A DNA stretch of 64,000 nucleotides from Inonotus obliquus (taxonomy: Eukaryota; Basidiomycota; Agaricomycetes; Hymenochaetales; Hymenochaetaceae). The stretch is from assembly GCA_032164295.1 (NCBI GenBank), contig JAJHTX010000003.1:2790001-2854000 (forward strand). The letters are read 5' to 3'. Both the position numbers and the translations under genes were made by a program. The notes below the pieces were generated by a model, which was given only the letters and a program-made list of their open reading frames with translations, was not told the DNA's origin and made no database searches. This document shows, piece after piece, positions 33,186-46,777 of this stretch; position 1 is the stretch's first letter, and each line of letters starts with the position of its first letter.

Positions 33186-34443
33186 TCACTTCTCGTTGTG
33201 TGCCCAATAGATATCCTCATTTTTCTCCGGTCCGTACCATTTGAAATCGTTAAGATGTTCATCTCGTTCTTCCGTTCTCCCACCATGGTGGAGGGCCAAT
33301 TCCTCAAGTTCTTTCGGTAGGTTCCAAAATTCAATTTGAAGCATTTTGCTTTCCCTCGCAGCTTGAAATATACAAGCTAGGATAGTCGGAAACGTCTCTT
33401 TCGTTGCCCGGATACGTGTGACAATCAACGTTGCGGGTGGTGGTCGGACATCAAAGGTCCACGTCGCGAAGTGAAGATGCTGGTCCTCGGTAGGTATTTG
33501 AACGCCCCATTTGTCTGGTACCAAGTCTGCGTACGGCTGTCCCGGACTAAAGAAGAGAGTCCGTCGTACTTGAAACATTGCTACTCCTTCATTTGGGAGG
33601 TACGTGAATGAGATGGGTTTCGATCCTGATGGAAAGAAAGTGCGCATCAAAGCGGCATCGCGATCTAGGATTTCTTCGCAGTCCCTTTCTTTTAGCCATC
33701 GCATTGGAACGTCCAGCTCGGGTAAATTGAAATCATTCGAGTTGGGTGCTATGTCCCATATTGTCGAATACGGCTCTCTCACGACCCAGCCTTCAGCGTC
33801 TTCGGTCGGACCGGTGGATGCGTAGTACTTCGGCCCGATGTCACTGAATAGTGCGGAAAATTGACCGTTATTACACCCGGGACGCTCAGGAGGAGTTTCG
33901 CCCCAGTCTGGAGGGAAAGACGGTAGGACTGAGTGTGGGGCTATTACCCAGTGCAAGAGACTCATCATCCTGCGGGCATAGCCGTTTCTGCGATTGGTTT
34001 CGGGGGTGAAGACCGTTGCAATCCCATATCCATAAGTCTCTTCAGCAGCGTCCGATCCGGGTCTTTTCACTAAGGCTTTACGACGATACCTATAGGAGAT
34101 CGATTATCATCGTTGATTGTTCTATGAAGAGACTGACTTGGGAGATACTCACGTCTCGCATGAGCATTTGAAGTCCAATGTTGTTGGATTATTTCTAGGA
34201 GCCAATACCCTGATGATGATGGATTAGAATAGTGGTGATTGTATTACTGAAACGCAGATCCAACCAAGTAACGAATTTGCCATCCTGGGCGTGTTCAGCT
34301 ATGTCAAGCAGATGTTCGCGTTCAAGGTATTGGTCAAGAGTAAGACCGCGACCCCACTGGACTAAAGTTCGCCTCCTTGACTCTATCGTTTGCTCCCTTG
34401 TCGCAGGATAGAGTGACAGCAAAGAAAGGTCCTCGGGCGACAT
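33186..34443 (-). CDS. LYC1-type lysine N-acetyltransferase-like protein
   Basis: Starts at 34443 (MSPEDLSLLSLYPAT) and ends at the TGA at 33186-33188. Two introns restore FVTW|VLAPRNNPTTLDFKC and CSCET|YRRKALVKRP. A GNAT-like N-terminal part has YGYGIATVFTPETNRRNGYA, in which RRNGYA fits the acetyl-CoA loop (R/Q-x2-G-x-A); the long C-terminal domain matches the LYC1 C-terminal region with WDIAPN, FTYLPNEG and WGVQ. In yeasts LYC1 acetylates lysine at the first step of its breakdown; the same role here is inferred. Divergent from the MMS22-like gene, 199 bp between starts. Confidence 0.7.
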
Positions 34444-34642
34444 CGATAAACAAAATTACGGTTTGATGATGAGATGATGAGATGATGAGAGAACAGATCG
34501 GAATGCATCCTTCTTGTGTGTCGGCGGCATGTGAATTTTTGAAACTGAAGTCGCGTTAGGTCACGGTCACGCATCATGCACGATCACGAGCCCTCATCTC
34601 GTGACACGGTATAGCTCTTTGCCCTCTCTCATCGCCAATGGG
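34444..34642. promoter_or_regulatory. Divergent promoter LYC1 / MMS22-like, with short tandem repeat
   Basis: The only 199 bp between two divergent ATGs. It contains an 8-bp tandem repeat (gatgatga, about three units, 34465-34490). No firm TATA box. Confidence 0.5.
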
Positions 34643-37600
34643 ATGGACAGCTCGGAATATGTCGAAACATCTGACCCAGAGGAGCTTGATATTGTACATA
34701 TTCATCGGAATCTCCCACATAGATCAGCGATCTCGCAGTTGCCCAGAAAGCGCAGAAAGGTAAGTGGATGCGAGTTTACTGCATCTCTTGCTGATTCACG
34801 AGAATACAACAGCTATTTCATTGCAAGGCGAAGCAAGCCGATGAGTCCGAAGTGGAGGTGACCTCTGAGCCGTCAGACCTGCGAACTTCCGACTATGTTT
34901 TAGCGACTCGTTCTTCTCCTGGTCCGTCAACTTCTACCGCAGTTTCGGATGATGAACGGCGCCAACCTACAGAAGTCACGTCATCGAAGGGGCAACGCAG
35001 TGGGCTCGGTGTGATGGTGGTTCGTGGAAACGACAGCGCGATCTTGCGACGATTATCCTCTGTTGGATTGTCAGAAGTTGCCGTGGGCTATAATGGGTCG
35101 CAAGACGAACTTGACGTTATTTCGCAACCGATCACACAGGGCGAAGTTATCCCATTGCATCAGAAGTCTTCTGCAATATCGTCTGACAACTCATCGGGAA
35201 AGCAATCACCCTTGAAAACTTCTGAATCAGAGACGCTGGGACATCCACATGGTTCACTTGGGCTGTTTTCGTCCCAGCATGAAGCCTCTTCAGATTATGG
35301 CGCAGTAGGCGCGGGCGACTGTGACTCAAGATTACCGGCGCGGAGTTCAGCTGGTCAACCGAGATTTGCTAGCTTACCACCCTCTTCTCCACCTCGGACG
35401 TCAGTTTCGTCTATTGCCAATACGCCTCAGCATTCCCTTTCGCGATCACCTAACCATGAATCCATTCAGCCACAATCCGCTAACACCGGAATTGGACAAA
35501 TGCCGTTCAGCAATCCTGAAAACGGTCTTCATTCAATGAGCGATGGCCAAGATAACACGGCGTCGCGCCGTTACTCTCTCCGTGCCCGTCAAGCCCGGCA
35601 ACTGAATCCATATGAATATGACAAGCTGTTATACAAGCAGCAGATGAAACGTCTGCCTGATGCCATTGTTAAGGTAGTCAGCCCTCGAAAGGACGGTACG
35701 AGACGGATACATAGGGAACGGGAATCAGATGAGGACGGTGATTTCATTGTGTCCGAAGATGATGAAAGTCAGGAGACAAGACGGAGAATGTTGCAGAGTC
35801 GTCAATCCTCTCGCGCTGGTGGTGATGTTCTGGATAACTCCTTCGATTGGCTCCCGGAAGCGTTTCGCATGAATGATGATGATGACCTCACGCCCCTATC
35901 GCCCCCTGCAGGCAGAAATTCCTCGGCAAAATCTACCTCGGAAAGTGTACGAGAGATGAGTAAGGTCCACCGAGCGAGACCTCTCCGGTTCCCCCTGAAG
36001 GAAGCTAGGATGCGTGATGCTAATCAAACTACGGCGCAAGAGGGTGAGAATGATCAGAACACGGTCCATTCCGTCATATCGTACAAAAGGCGAAAGGTTT
36101 GTGGTTCCAATTATAAATTATGAGACCAACGCGTCACAACATACTTGCTTAGGACATTCGATCAAGTCCCAGAGCCCGTGAGGCTCGCGCCAATGGTAGC
36201 AACATAATTAGTCCTGTCTCGCCGATACCCCACGATACTTTGCAACGCGCTCTAACAGAGGTAGCTAGCGGAATCGGAGGAGACCAGGGACGTGATTATT
36301 TCAACCAACGAGATGAATCAAACAACATAACGTCGACTTTCAATTTGGCGGAGGATGGCTTCGGTGAACAGACATTTTACGACGATTTTTTGAATGACAA
36401 CGGGCATGTATATCACACGATCCACGATGAGTTAAACGACGGTGCATCCCAAACAGCTCGTTCCGATCGTGAGTCGGATATGGATGATAGCGGTGAATCG
36501 TCCCAAATGAACAAGAAGCAATGGAAGGCTCTTCGTCGCATGATGCCACAGTCTTGGATTACGCGTAATAGCAGAAACACTCTTAATGCTGCTAAGCAGC
36601 AGATGCAATCACGACAAAGAGCTGTGACGGACGCGGAAGGTAGCAGCAGCGATAGTCGAGGGACCTCATTGACTCCAGGACGATCAAGGTTAACAAAGTG
36701 TTCGAGCGTGGGTCACGACGTCCGGCAGATCAAAGGGGATTCGGATAGTTCGGATACAGATGCAGATGTTGAGCGTACAAGCAAACATTCTGGCAGCGGG
36801 AACCGTACAAACGTGATAAGCGTGGACTCTTCTTCCGAGTCGGACGCATCCGCATCAAGTTCCCTGCATGACGGTGTGGGGGATGAACTGGAAATGTCCA
36901 TTGTTGATGAAGGCTACTTCGACCACGATTACACAAGGCAGTCCGTACGGTGGAGAGAGGAACCTCTTATTGATAGAATGCTCTGTCGGACGCGCGCATC
37001 AAAGTCAACCTCGACCGTAAAATCTAAGAAATACAAAACGGGCACGATCTATCGTTCCGATCGCCTCAAATCTAACGGCCTCGGTGTTAACATCTCAAAA
37101 TCGCCATCAAGATCCCATCTACATGGTCATCGCGGCAATGGGATACAAACTCGCCTTCGCTTTGAGCCCGCCGAATCTGCGAATTGTTCTCGCAAAGAAA
37201 ATTCGTTGGGCCTTACGAAAGTAGATATGGCTCCTGTGGATGGCGGAGCTAGCGATGATGACCAATTTAAACCGTCGCTCCGACTTTCCAAGAAACAAAG
37301 ACGGGAGGCGGCGCAAAAGGCTACTTTGCACACGTTTAGTGGCCACGGAAAGCGATTCGCTAGCGTCCGCAAGAAGGGCTTCATAACTGTACAGATCGAC
37401 ATGGCGGATGATGGATTACGCAAAGCAATCAAGCCCTTGCATCAGGATAACTTGGTACGGGCTCAACTAGCAATGGCCAGCAGGGCATTGCCCACAAAAT
37501 CCGAGTCCCCAAGGCGACGAATAAGCCATCATCGTGGCCATCTTAATGGGCAATCGGCACTAAAACAGGCTTCCCTTCATGATTTTGATGTTGGCAATGC

Positions 37601-40600
37601 AGCGGGCGTTGCGGACGATGTGCCTCCAAACCGCCTTTCTAACAGCTTATCGGGCCCCGCAGAATGGCGCGATGAAGACAAAGTTCGGACTTGCACTGTT
37701 GACATGGGCATCCCCGCCCCTACACCAGGGTTAGCCTTCGGTGCTGGGACCTACCTTGGGAAACAGTTTCTCCCTGCTCTGCTCGATTTTGCTCTCAGGA
37801 ATGGTAGCCTGCTTCGACCAAACCCATACTACGGCTTCGGAGTCGTAAATCTTGATCCCGAAATGTCATCCAGTTGCTTCGTCGAGGCGACAGAAGCAAC
37901 GTGTAACACGCTTTCTGAATGGCTTAATGACGAGACAATCGAGTCTTCAGACGAGGATAACGCCCACCGCTACGAGCACTTGATGTACTCCATGTCAAAT
38001 TTTGCTGCTTGGGTGTACGAGAATGCTAACGATGAAGGGAGGAAACTCGTTCTGGTAGCAACCTCATCCTGTGCCGATCGCCTAACGCAAAAACTCCAAG
38101 AGCAGACGGGCATGCTAGATACGAGAGGCCAACAGCTCGATCCCCGATGCCTTGCGGTTATGTGGTTTTGCGTAGAGTTGACCACTCGTATGATTGTTGT
38201 AGTGCGGCGGAAGGGGTCTAAACCGGACGCCCGCCATTGGACAGGCGCTGTAACTCTCTTGATCAAAACTCTCATGAAACATGGCATTGAACGCTCTCTA
38301 AAGCCGATTGGAAAACGCGAGATGCAATCAGCAACCTTACCATTGCGCGCGGCAGAGTTGTGGATCTGTATAGTCCATCTCATAGGCCAGGGCGATTCCC
38401 TTGGTCAAGGACTTGTGTATAGTGCTAGTACCCTTTGGTCTGTTGTCCTCGAGATAGTCAAGAATGATCTCATGCCAAGTATGACCAACATCGAGATTAG
38501 CGAGTACTTGTGGACTCTTGTTTTCGGGTTATGCGCCATATCTCATTTCTCGTCGCACGGCATTGCAACTCCAGAGCCACGTCTCCCTCCATGCTGGGAT
38601 ATCATAGGTCTTGCATTGGATGCAATTCGACTAACTCATGACAAGGCAGAGGATGCCAAGGTATCACGCGAAAGCCTAAAACGAAGAGACCGCTATGTGC
38701 GAATAGTTGTGGCTCGATGCTTTACTCTTGGAACGAAGTGGAAATGGCCGTTGCGGGATGCGAACGTGATGTTCAAAAAACTTGTCGATATTTTCAGGAG
38801 TCGAAATTTCGGTAACTTACTTGGCGAGGAGTCCGAATTTCCTGCATTTCTGCGCTATCAAGATATCGGCTTTCTCAACGAACTCCGTGGTAGCGATTCA
38901 TCCTTCGGCGTTTACTTAAAACTCGTCATGCAAGCGACGAAAGCCGACGTGAACATTCCGAGGGGCGACGCTCGTGTGAAAGCGAGACTGACGAAATTAC
39001 TCTCCCTGATTGTACCACTCAGCGGGGTCGCATTTTCGAGAGCCCAGCCACCGACGAACGACGAGCTATCAATGCTGATCAACCGCTTCAGCGCCATCAT
39101 CACCGCAATACTTGTCGAGGGAAGAGAAGACGCCAACATTCAAAACCGCATCAACCAAGCTCGTCGTTTCGTGAGCTTTGTTGACGCGGACGACCGAAGT
39201 AGGGACTTGTGCATCAAAGCAGCAATGTACATATCAATAGCCGCAAACCATCTTTCACTTGATCCCGGAGAGTCGTTTACGTGGCTAGCAGAAATGTGCA
39301 ACATCCTCCTGGACGAGTTCCACCGGGTGAACACAGAACTCACGAACGAAGCAGATACGCGCAAACCTGATGGCACTCAACGAGGGCGCCATAGACTCGT
39401 GATTAGTTTACATCTCCTACTAAGATGTATTACGAACATAATAGAGAGGCCGACTTTGACGGTGGACGACAGTTCTGCTCGATATCCAAGCGTTTATCTA
39501 ATCAGCGGCCGTGAGTTACTCCTTCACTATCTAACTTTCGTTGGCTAAGTCATTGGATAGCATGGGTAAAGAGGATATTTCCAATGAAGGAGTTGACGAA
39601 TATAGTATCCACCCGTCTGCAGATACTGAAGCTCGTCCAATCATTCTTGAAATCAAGGGCGAAAGTTATACCGCCTCCCCGCCGTTCTGTTCCTGCCACC
39701 GTGTCGGAAGATAACTCGGAAAGCCAGGATCTCTATGCTGACTTAGACCTGGACGATGACATACTTGCGCTTGTTCCGTTGGAAGGCGAGATCGATAGCA
39801 ACTGGAAAAAAGACAAGGAAGCAGCAGAGGTACGTTGAGCCATTATAACTCGGTGTCACAGTATCTAAAGTGGCTTCAGATCCTGAACTCGGATATCATT
39901 CCTCATATATTTCGTTTGCTGCTACAGTACTTCAATGATCCCACTGCCCGTCCCGCTGACGAGAGCAAGTTGGAGGAATACTGGAGCAATGCGGATGACT
40001 GGATTGATTGTTGGGTCGGTTGTGCTGCTGTCGTAGTATGGAATGGGATAAGGGTACGCTTCTTCTTGCGCTGCATTAGTGGTCGACACCTAACACGCCT
40101 CGCAGACCTGGGATCATTACCTTAACGTGGGTTCTCAATCGTGGACTGGAATCGGCGATTCCTTCTTCCGACGGCGTGTTGCCGTCCGTTTCATGTATCA
40201 GCTGTTAAAATGTGATCCAACAGCATACAAAAAGGTACATTCAGTACCTTACCTAATCGTGCTCAAACTGACTTAAGAGCTGTTTGTCGTGATAAGGACT
40301 ACGAGGTTCATTTTCTAAGTGTATTTTTGCAATGCCTTGTGGCCTTCAGCATTACGATGGAGAACGAATATCTATCGTCGCTCTTTTCGGTTGATGGTTT
40401 ACGGCATCCCATATTAAGGGGGCTGCCAGTGACCAAAAGCTCGGAGGAAGAGGAATTCCATATATCCCGTGCTATTTTCATTGACAAGCGGCCTGCCATC
40501 ATCACAGGTAAGTATCAAGAGCCGGACTCTAGAATCTACGCTAACGACGGCGTAGGTGTTTTCGCCAATCTTAATCTAATACTCCTATCCGACACTTCGG

Positions 40601-40874
40601 AGCGAGACAAGAACGTGCTTGTCGAGTGCGTGCTGGAGATGTTATCAGCCATGCGGGACATTTGGCAGGTACGATTGATTGGAAAAGCTGTTGGCACATC
40701 GCAGTTAACCTCTAACTCCGTCAGAATTTGAAATCTATTGAGGAGCGTGACAAGTACGGCGAAGTCTGCCAACACGTCTTTAATGAAATCAGGAGGCATC
40801 CGCGTATTCATAGCTTGCAGCGTCTTTCTAAATCTGTGGCTTGGGGGACTTCTCTTGATGAGTCAAGGGTCTAA
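34643..40874 (+). CDS. Mus7/MMS22-like replication-repair protein
   Basis: Very large gene. Exons run from ATG 34643, through 36120 and from about 36150 to 39510, then several short 3' exons to TAA at 40872-40874; about 1,900 residues. The N-terminal half is acidic, Ser/Thr-rich and disordered with many basic clusters. A conserved block RRYSLRARQARQLNPYEYDK ... PDAIVKVVSP resembles the motif of the fungal Mus7/MMS22 family, and the C-terminal 900 residues are helical, as in that family. Mus7/MMS22 acts with the Rtt101 cullin system at damaged replication forks. The identification rests on remembered motif style and architecture and is not certain. The intron near 40235-40290 could not be placed exactly. 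Confidence 0.55.
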
Positions 40875-41239
40875 TAACGGATTTGTATCGATAGTTCCAT
40901 ATGGGATCACTAATAGTCACTACAATAGAAATAAATTATACGATAGCGATACAGGAATCGATTTTGCCTGAATAGAAAGGTAGAGAGTAAAAGAACTCCC
41001 ATCTGCTCCCGATTCCGGAAAGCCACATATACCTGCCACTATCAACGAGAAAGCGCTTGGCGACCCTGTTCACATCTTGGGACTCAAAAGAGGTATAAGT
41101 GATTGATATTCCGAGAATCGTCGGCTGCGATTGTGACGTCTCCCCCATTTGACTTCCCGCTGCCTGTCACTGTGCCTCCATTACCTCCATTACTGCTTGA
41201 GTTCGTATTTAGACTGAAATTGAGCAAGTTCAGACCATG
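40875..41239. other. Convergent 3' region, no gene recognised
   Basis: Shared 3' flank of the MMS22-like gene and the small secreted protein gene; no coding frame seen. Confidence 0.4.
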
Positions 41240-41724
41240 TCAAATTCTTCCAACAAGGAAAACTAGAAGTAACGTCGAAAGAAAACCTGCCGAGAGGTAT
41301 ACAAATGCCAACGAAAAGATCATCAACTCACCCACCGTTGCTACAATTAGATCCGAAAGCGGCTACCAGGTCCGCTGCAGGAGAAGTGAGAATGACGCCT
41401 AGCAATTAAAACGTATGAGTATCGAATAACATGATGCTGTAACACCATGATAAGTGACCATACCCAGCGAGACCAGTAATTCACCAATAGTTTCGTTGGA
41501 AGCTATGGTCAAACTGTTGCTAAGCGTGCCACTGGAACTATGCAGAGTTCCGTTCACGTTGTTGCTATTATCATTCTGTCTAGCCTGTGTATTGTTAATA
41601 AGCAATGTTGTATATATATATAACATGAAGAAAATGCTCGAACCTCAAGGATGTTGCCGCTGAGAAGTGGTATGGCGAGAGTTACAGTCGCAACAACCAG
41701 TTGAAACAGGAATAAAATGCGCAT
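41240..41724 (-). CDS. Small secreted protein, probably GPI-anchored
   Basis: Four exons (41644-41724, 41464-41584, 41336-41398, 41240-41286) give exactly 103 residues. It opens with a signal peptide (MRILFLFQLVVATVTLAIPL). A short Asn/Ser-rich middle holds two N-glycosylation sequons (NGT, NET). Then VILTSPAADLVAAFGSNCSNG, and the C-terminus is hydrophobic (FLSTLLLVFLVG) after small residues, a GPI-anchor pattern. No family is recognised. Small GPI proteins in fungi sit on the plasma membrane or cell wall. The donor of intron 1 (gttcga) is unusual, so the first junction is the weakest. Confidence 0.55.
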
Positions 41725-42424
41725 ATTGGTGTCCAGGCAGACTTCAAGGAATAGCGGTATTGACAATGTAAAGATTGGCTCAGTTCAAAGAGAGTGTTAT
41801 CAGAGGAAGGGTTGAAATATGGGCGCGCAGCGGCAAGTAAAATCGATTGCTGAGAAAGGTAGAGGAGAATAGGATGCTAAGACAGTAGGAAGAGTCATTC
41901 TTCCCGCTTTATAGAATCCACAAGTAATGGGCGAGAATTGTGATGCTCGTCTACATCACCCTTTCATAATTAGCTAGAAATATCGATTTCCCGAGTCTCT
42001 AGAAGCCATCTCGACCATAGAGTCTCGGTTAGATGTATTTCAGCTTCTTTCAACCGCCTACGGGCAGTAACATGGCAGGAAGGCGGCGCTTGGATGATAA
42101 TGTTCGAGTGGCCCGAGTCGAGGTTGGGAGGTTGGTGGGTGAAATACCACCGGGAAAAGCCGTCGCACCTTGCCTAATTAGGGCATCATCCTATTTGGGA
42201 ACGATAGCCACTTTGGGATTATAATTGTACATCATGATGGCTAACAACTCATGAAAGAAGTGTCCTTCGCTCACAGAGCTACTGTGGTGCGGTGCCATTG
42301 CAGAGTACTACGTCGAAAATGAAATTGCGAGGAAGCAGACATGGCAACAATTCCTGCGACGGATCGAATCAATTCTCGTCGTGTCTACGCATCCTTCGTT
42401 ATTACGACGACTTGAGGGTTATTA
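41725..42424. other. Intergenic, no firm gene
   Basis: About 700 bp upstream of the hAT-like element. An ORF at 42033-42224 has no motif. The stretch to 42424 is the left genomic flank of the element. Confidence 0.4.
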
Positions 42425-42616
42425 ATTGACGTTAGGGTTGCCGAAGTCCGGTCCTGGACCGTGTGGACCGCAGTCCGGACACGGACCGAACCAATAGTCC
42501 AGTCCAGTTCAGGTCTGGTTCTGCTGAGGTCGAGGTTGGTTCGGTCCTTGGTCCGGCTCCCTTCTGTTTTTCCGGACCGGGGTGGACCAGTCCGGACCTG
42601 GACTGGACCGGTTTGG

Positions 42617-43356
<740 letters not shown>

Positions 43357-43615
43357 TAACTAACCTTCCACACCCCTTTCATGTCAGGAGAAAATGCTTG
43401 TCCACCGAATCTACCTGCAATAACGACTTCGATCGACATCCAGATAACTTCGTTTGCAAGTGACGAAAGTTGGGCAACCATGCTGTTCACGGTTTCCTAA
43501 CATTTCACCCTGCACATCTACGTCGACAACCTTGGACAAGTTCCGTGCGCGACAGCCTTTGTGACTCACGAAATTGAACACACTTGGTTAGTGAGGTTGC
43601 TAAAACTTCGACAGT

Positions 43616-43930
43616 GTGCATGGTAAACCAAATATTCAGGTCCTGGCTAGGACGTTAAACTGGCCGTCCACCACACGCCCGCCTGCACACTACACCGAAT
43701 GGGCCGAGGATAGAAACCTCGGACCCCTTGCGGACTGGCTGAAGGAAACCACACCTTTCTTCATCACGGACCGAGCCTCGGCGTACGCGCGGATGGAAGA
43801 AGAAGGCCTGGACACACGCGACGACCACATTAACCTGGGGATCGCACGCAACTACGCTCAAGAGGAACTGGGACCAGAGGCGGAGATGCCTCTGGAATGG
43901 GCACGGCAACTCACAAGGTCAGATTCTTAA
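43616..43930 (+). other. Unidentified ORF within the hAT-like element
   Basis: A 104-residue frame of good composition with WAEDRNLGPLADWL and ITDRASAYARMEEEGLD. No family is recognised. It may be an exon of a second captured gene. It is not preceded by any visible promoter. Confidence 0.35.
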
Positions 43931-44559
43931 TTGTTTATGACTCAGTAATGTTCCCCCCCCCACACACTCCTATCTTACCTGTTTCCCTTATTTCCTTATT
44001 TTCCTCTAAGTCGTATGTTTATATGATTATGACCGGCCCTAAACAAACATGACCGAAACGGGCAATTTTTCGTAAATAACTTTATTAGGCTTACCTAAGT
44101 CTACAGTATATAATTTCTAAACTCGTCTCTGTTACCCCTTCTAATCCCCCTACCTCCCCAGCGTCGCGCCCTTTAGTCCTTTCTTTAGAGCACCATACTA
44201 CTACCTTCTTCTCTGCTTTTCTTACTTCACCACTCTTAGAGTTCCCACCACCACGTAGATTTTGTCTGCCGCGCACTTGTAACTAGAATTACTGACGCGC
44301 GTAATAAATACATTTAAAAAAAAAAAAAAAAGAAAAAACCAAATATTCACAGAATATTGGAATTAACAATAATACATCTGGTCCAGGTCCGACCCTGGTC
44401 CGGACCTGGACCGAACCAAATGTCCAGTCCAAGTGTGGTCCGCCAGCCGTCCAGTCCTGGTCCATACAAAGAGCTGGAAAGTGGTCCGGTCCGGTTCGAG
44501 GTCCAGGCGAAAGTGACTGGACCGGACAAGGACTGGACTTCGGCAACCCTAATTGACGT

Positions 44560-44979
44560 CGTATGCTACCATCTGTAACGCCGTCGACCAATGTTCGACC
44601 ACTTGAACACCAAATGGGCCGGGCTATGACTACATAGCATCATCACATCTCATCATAGAAGATTGGTTGATGCCTTGCGCTGATGTGAGATAATCGGGAG
44701 GCCATGCGGTGGATCAGCCTTCTTTGGTTTGGAGGATTTTGGTGCTGCTATTGCAAGCGCAGGGGAGGCGTGTTACATAACACTAGCACGTGGTTTTAGA
44801 AAGATGTGTACCGGTGATCACTGATCCACGCTGACGACGATCACTCACGATTATAATTCTTGTTCCCGCCGCCTGAGTCAACCGGACTGACGTCGTCAGC
44901 CGTCCACCATTTATAAAAATGATTTTCCCCTCTCCTTCTTTGACCACAACCATTAGACTGAGAGACCGAAGAGGATACA
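44560..44979 (+). promoter_or_regulatory. Promoter region with CRE-like palindrome and TATA box
   Basis: A tgacgtcgtca palindrome (44888-44898) resembles a CREB/ATF-type site, and ttataaaaat (44911-44920) lies 60-70 bp upstream of the ATG at 44980. The rest is featureless. Confidence 0.45.
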
Positions 44980-46497
44980 ATGGCGCCCGTTCATGCACTC
45001 GACAAGTATTACTTGGGAATCACGATTCTCGTTACTATCGGTTACCAAGCTCTAGGTTTCCTTATAGCTTGGACGCTCCAGGTGATTAGTGTTTCCTTGC
45101 ACATGTTCGTGCACTCGGGCTCATAGGTTATTACTAGTTTGACAAAATCACGGACTTTACTGGAGGTTAGTCGTTCAGTAACAACTTTCCGTTCTGCTTT
45201 CTAATCGTAAGATAGGATCGAATTTCTTCCTGTTAGGTATACACATGGCCCAGTTTTATCTAATACTATTATGACACTCACGGCATTCTAGCACTGTTAA
45301 CGTTACTCATCGGGAACACGTTCTATGCTCGGAACATCGTTGCTAGTGTTCTCGTCATGGTCTGGGCGACACGCCTTGCTGGTATGTTCTCAATGGGTTT
45401 GATGCTTTGACGGCCTAAGAGGGTTGAGCGCGATCCATTTCCAGGCTTCCTCCTATTCCGTGTCTTGAAAACCGGCAGTGACTCCCGCTTTGACGAGATT
45501 CGTTCTCACTTCCTCAAGTTCATGGGTACGTGTGATGAGCGTGGGAGCGCCCAATACTTTGTTCAATCCTTCTCCGCTTTCTCTCAGGTTTCTGGATTGG
45601 ACAGATAATATGGATTTGGACGGTTTCACTGCCCCTCACGATTCTAAACTCCCCTGCGGTTTCCGACCCTTCCTTAGGCGGATCCAATCCCGCTTTTGGC
45701 ACATCCAGAGATATTGCAGGAATTGTTCTCTGGGCGTTGGGTTGGTGGGTTGAGTCCCTTGCGGACGTCGAGAAGGTGAATAGACTGGTCAGTTACTCTG
45801 TGTCTGGGAACTTACATCGCCTCAGTTCAACTTCAAGTCAAAGAATCCGCCAAAGGATCAACCTCCCTCGGTAAGCCATAATAACCGAGGTGATTGTTCA
45901 GGCGTCTGATCAATAATAATAATGCAGTTTGGAATTTGGAAATGGTCTCGCCACCCTCCATACTTTGGCGAGTAGGTGGAATTTTTTGTGGCTTGTTCTT
46001 TTGGTCTGAATTGCGTTTGACGAAGGATGATGTGTTGGTGGGGTATTTGGATTCTCTGCCTCTCACCCACCACAAATGGGACTCTGCCCTCGTCCGCCAG
46101 ACGTGCCCAGTACGGGGCTATTCTGTCTCCTATCTTCACTACCTTGTAAGTTGGTATTTTTAATAAGGTAACATGCTGAGAGGACTCACGATTTATCAGG
46201 CTTCTCATGTTCGCATCTGGTATTCCAACAGCTGAGAAGCCAACGGCGAAGAAGTACTATCTTCTATCGAATGGTGTGAACGCCAAGGAAGAGCATCGCA
46301 ATGCGTGGCCTAAATACAAGGAATATCTTCGGTCTACCAGTATTCTTATTCCCCTGCCCCCGCCGCTTTACAGTCGCCTACCCGCGATCATAAAGAAGAC
46401 GATCCTCTTCGACTTCCCGATGTATCAATTCGACGAGAGTACCGACGGACCGGCGGCAATCGAGGAAGAGCGGAAGAAGATTTCAGAGCAAGCGTGA
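44980..46497 (+). CDS. DUF1295 / steroid 5-alpha-reductase-like membrane protein
   Basis: ATG 44980 (MAPVHALDKYYLG), stop at 46497, with about eight short introns. Several membrane segments are seen: LGITILVTIGYQALGFLIAW, LLTLLIGNTFYARNI with VLVMVWATRLAGFLLF, WIGQIIWIWTVSLPLTIL, IVLWALGWWVESLADVEKF. DFTGGSN, the WKWSRHPPYFGE motif and a C-terminal region with KYYLL are typical of DUF1295 proteins, which share the fold of the steroid reductases and isoprenylcysteine methyltransferases. WSRHPPYFGE is the likely cofactor or substrate-binding loop. Probably in the ER membrane; the reaction is unknown. Confidence 0.82.
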
Positions 46498-46777
46498 AGA
46501 TCCATACTAGCTTTGAGATCGTTATGAATGTTGCTTGGGTCCCTTGTTTCCGTAGTTTTCGCTCGACTAATTTCTATGAATGACTTCTCCCCTGTGGATC
46601 CATCTCCATCTATGATCTTTCCAATTGTTCTCGTCTCGTCGATCCTCGTGACGTGCCTAATTTAGGAATAATCGTAAATAATAAACACTAAATGCAAGCC
46701 ATCACCTCGTCGCTGAGACGCGTGCAGTACTTCACTCTTCCCATCGTCTTCATGCACCGCACGCTGTCCTCTTCACC

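Noticed and set aside
44313..44337. Poly-A tail of a retroposed gene in the hAT-like element
   Set aside because: The captured gene keeps introns and the A-tract lies about 1 kb away without a target duplication, so it does not mark a retroposed copy.
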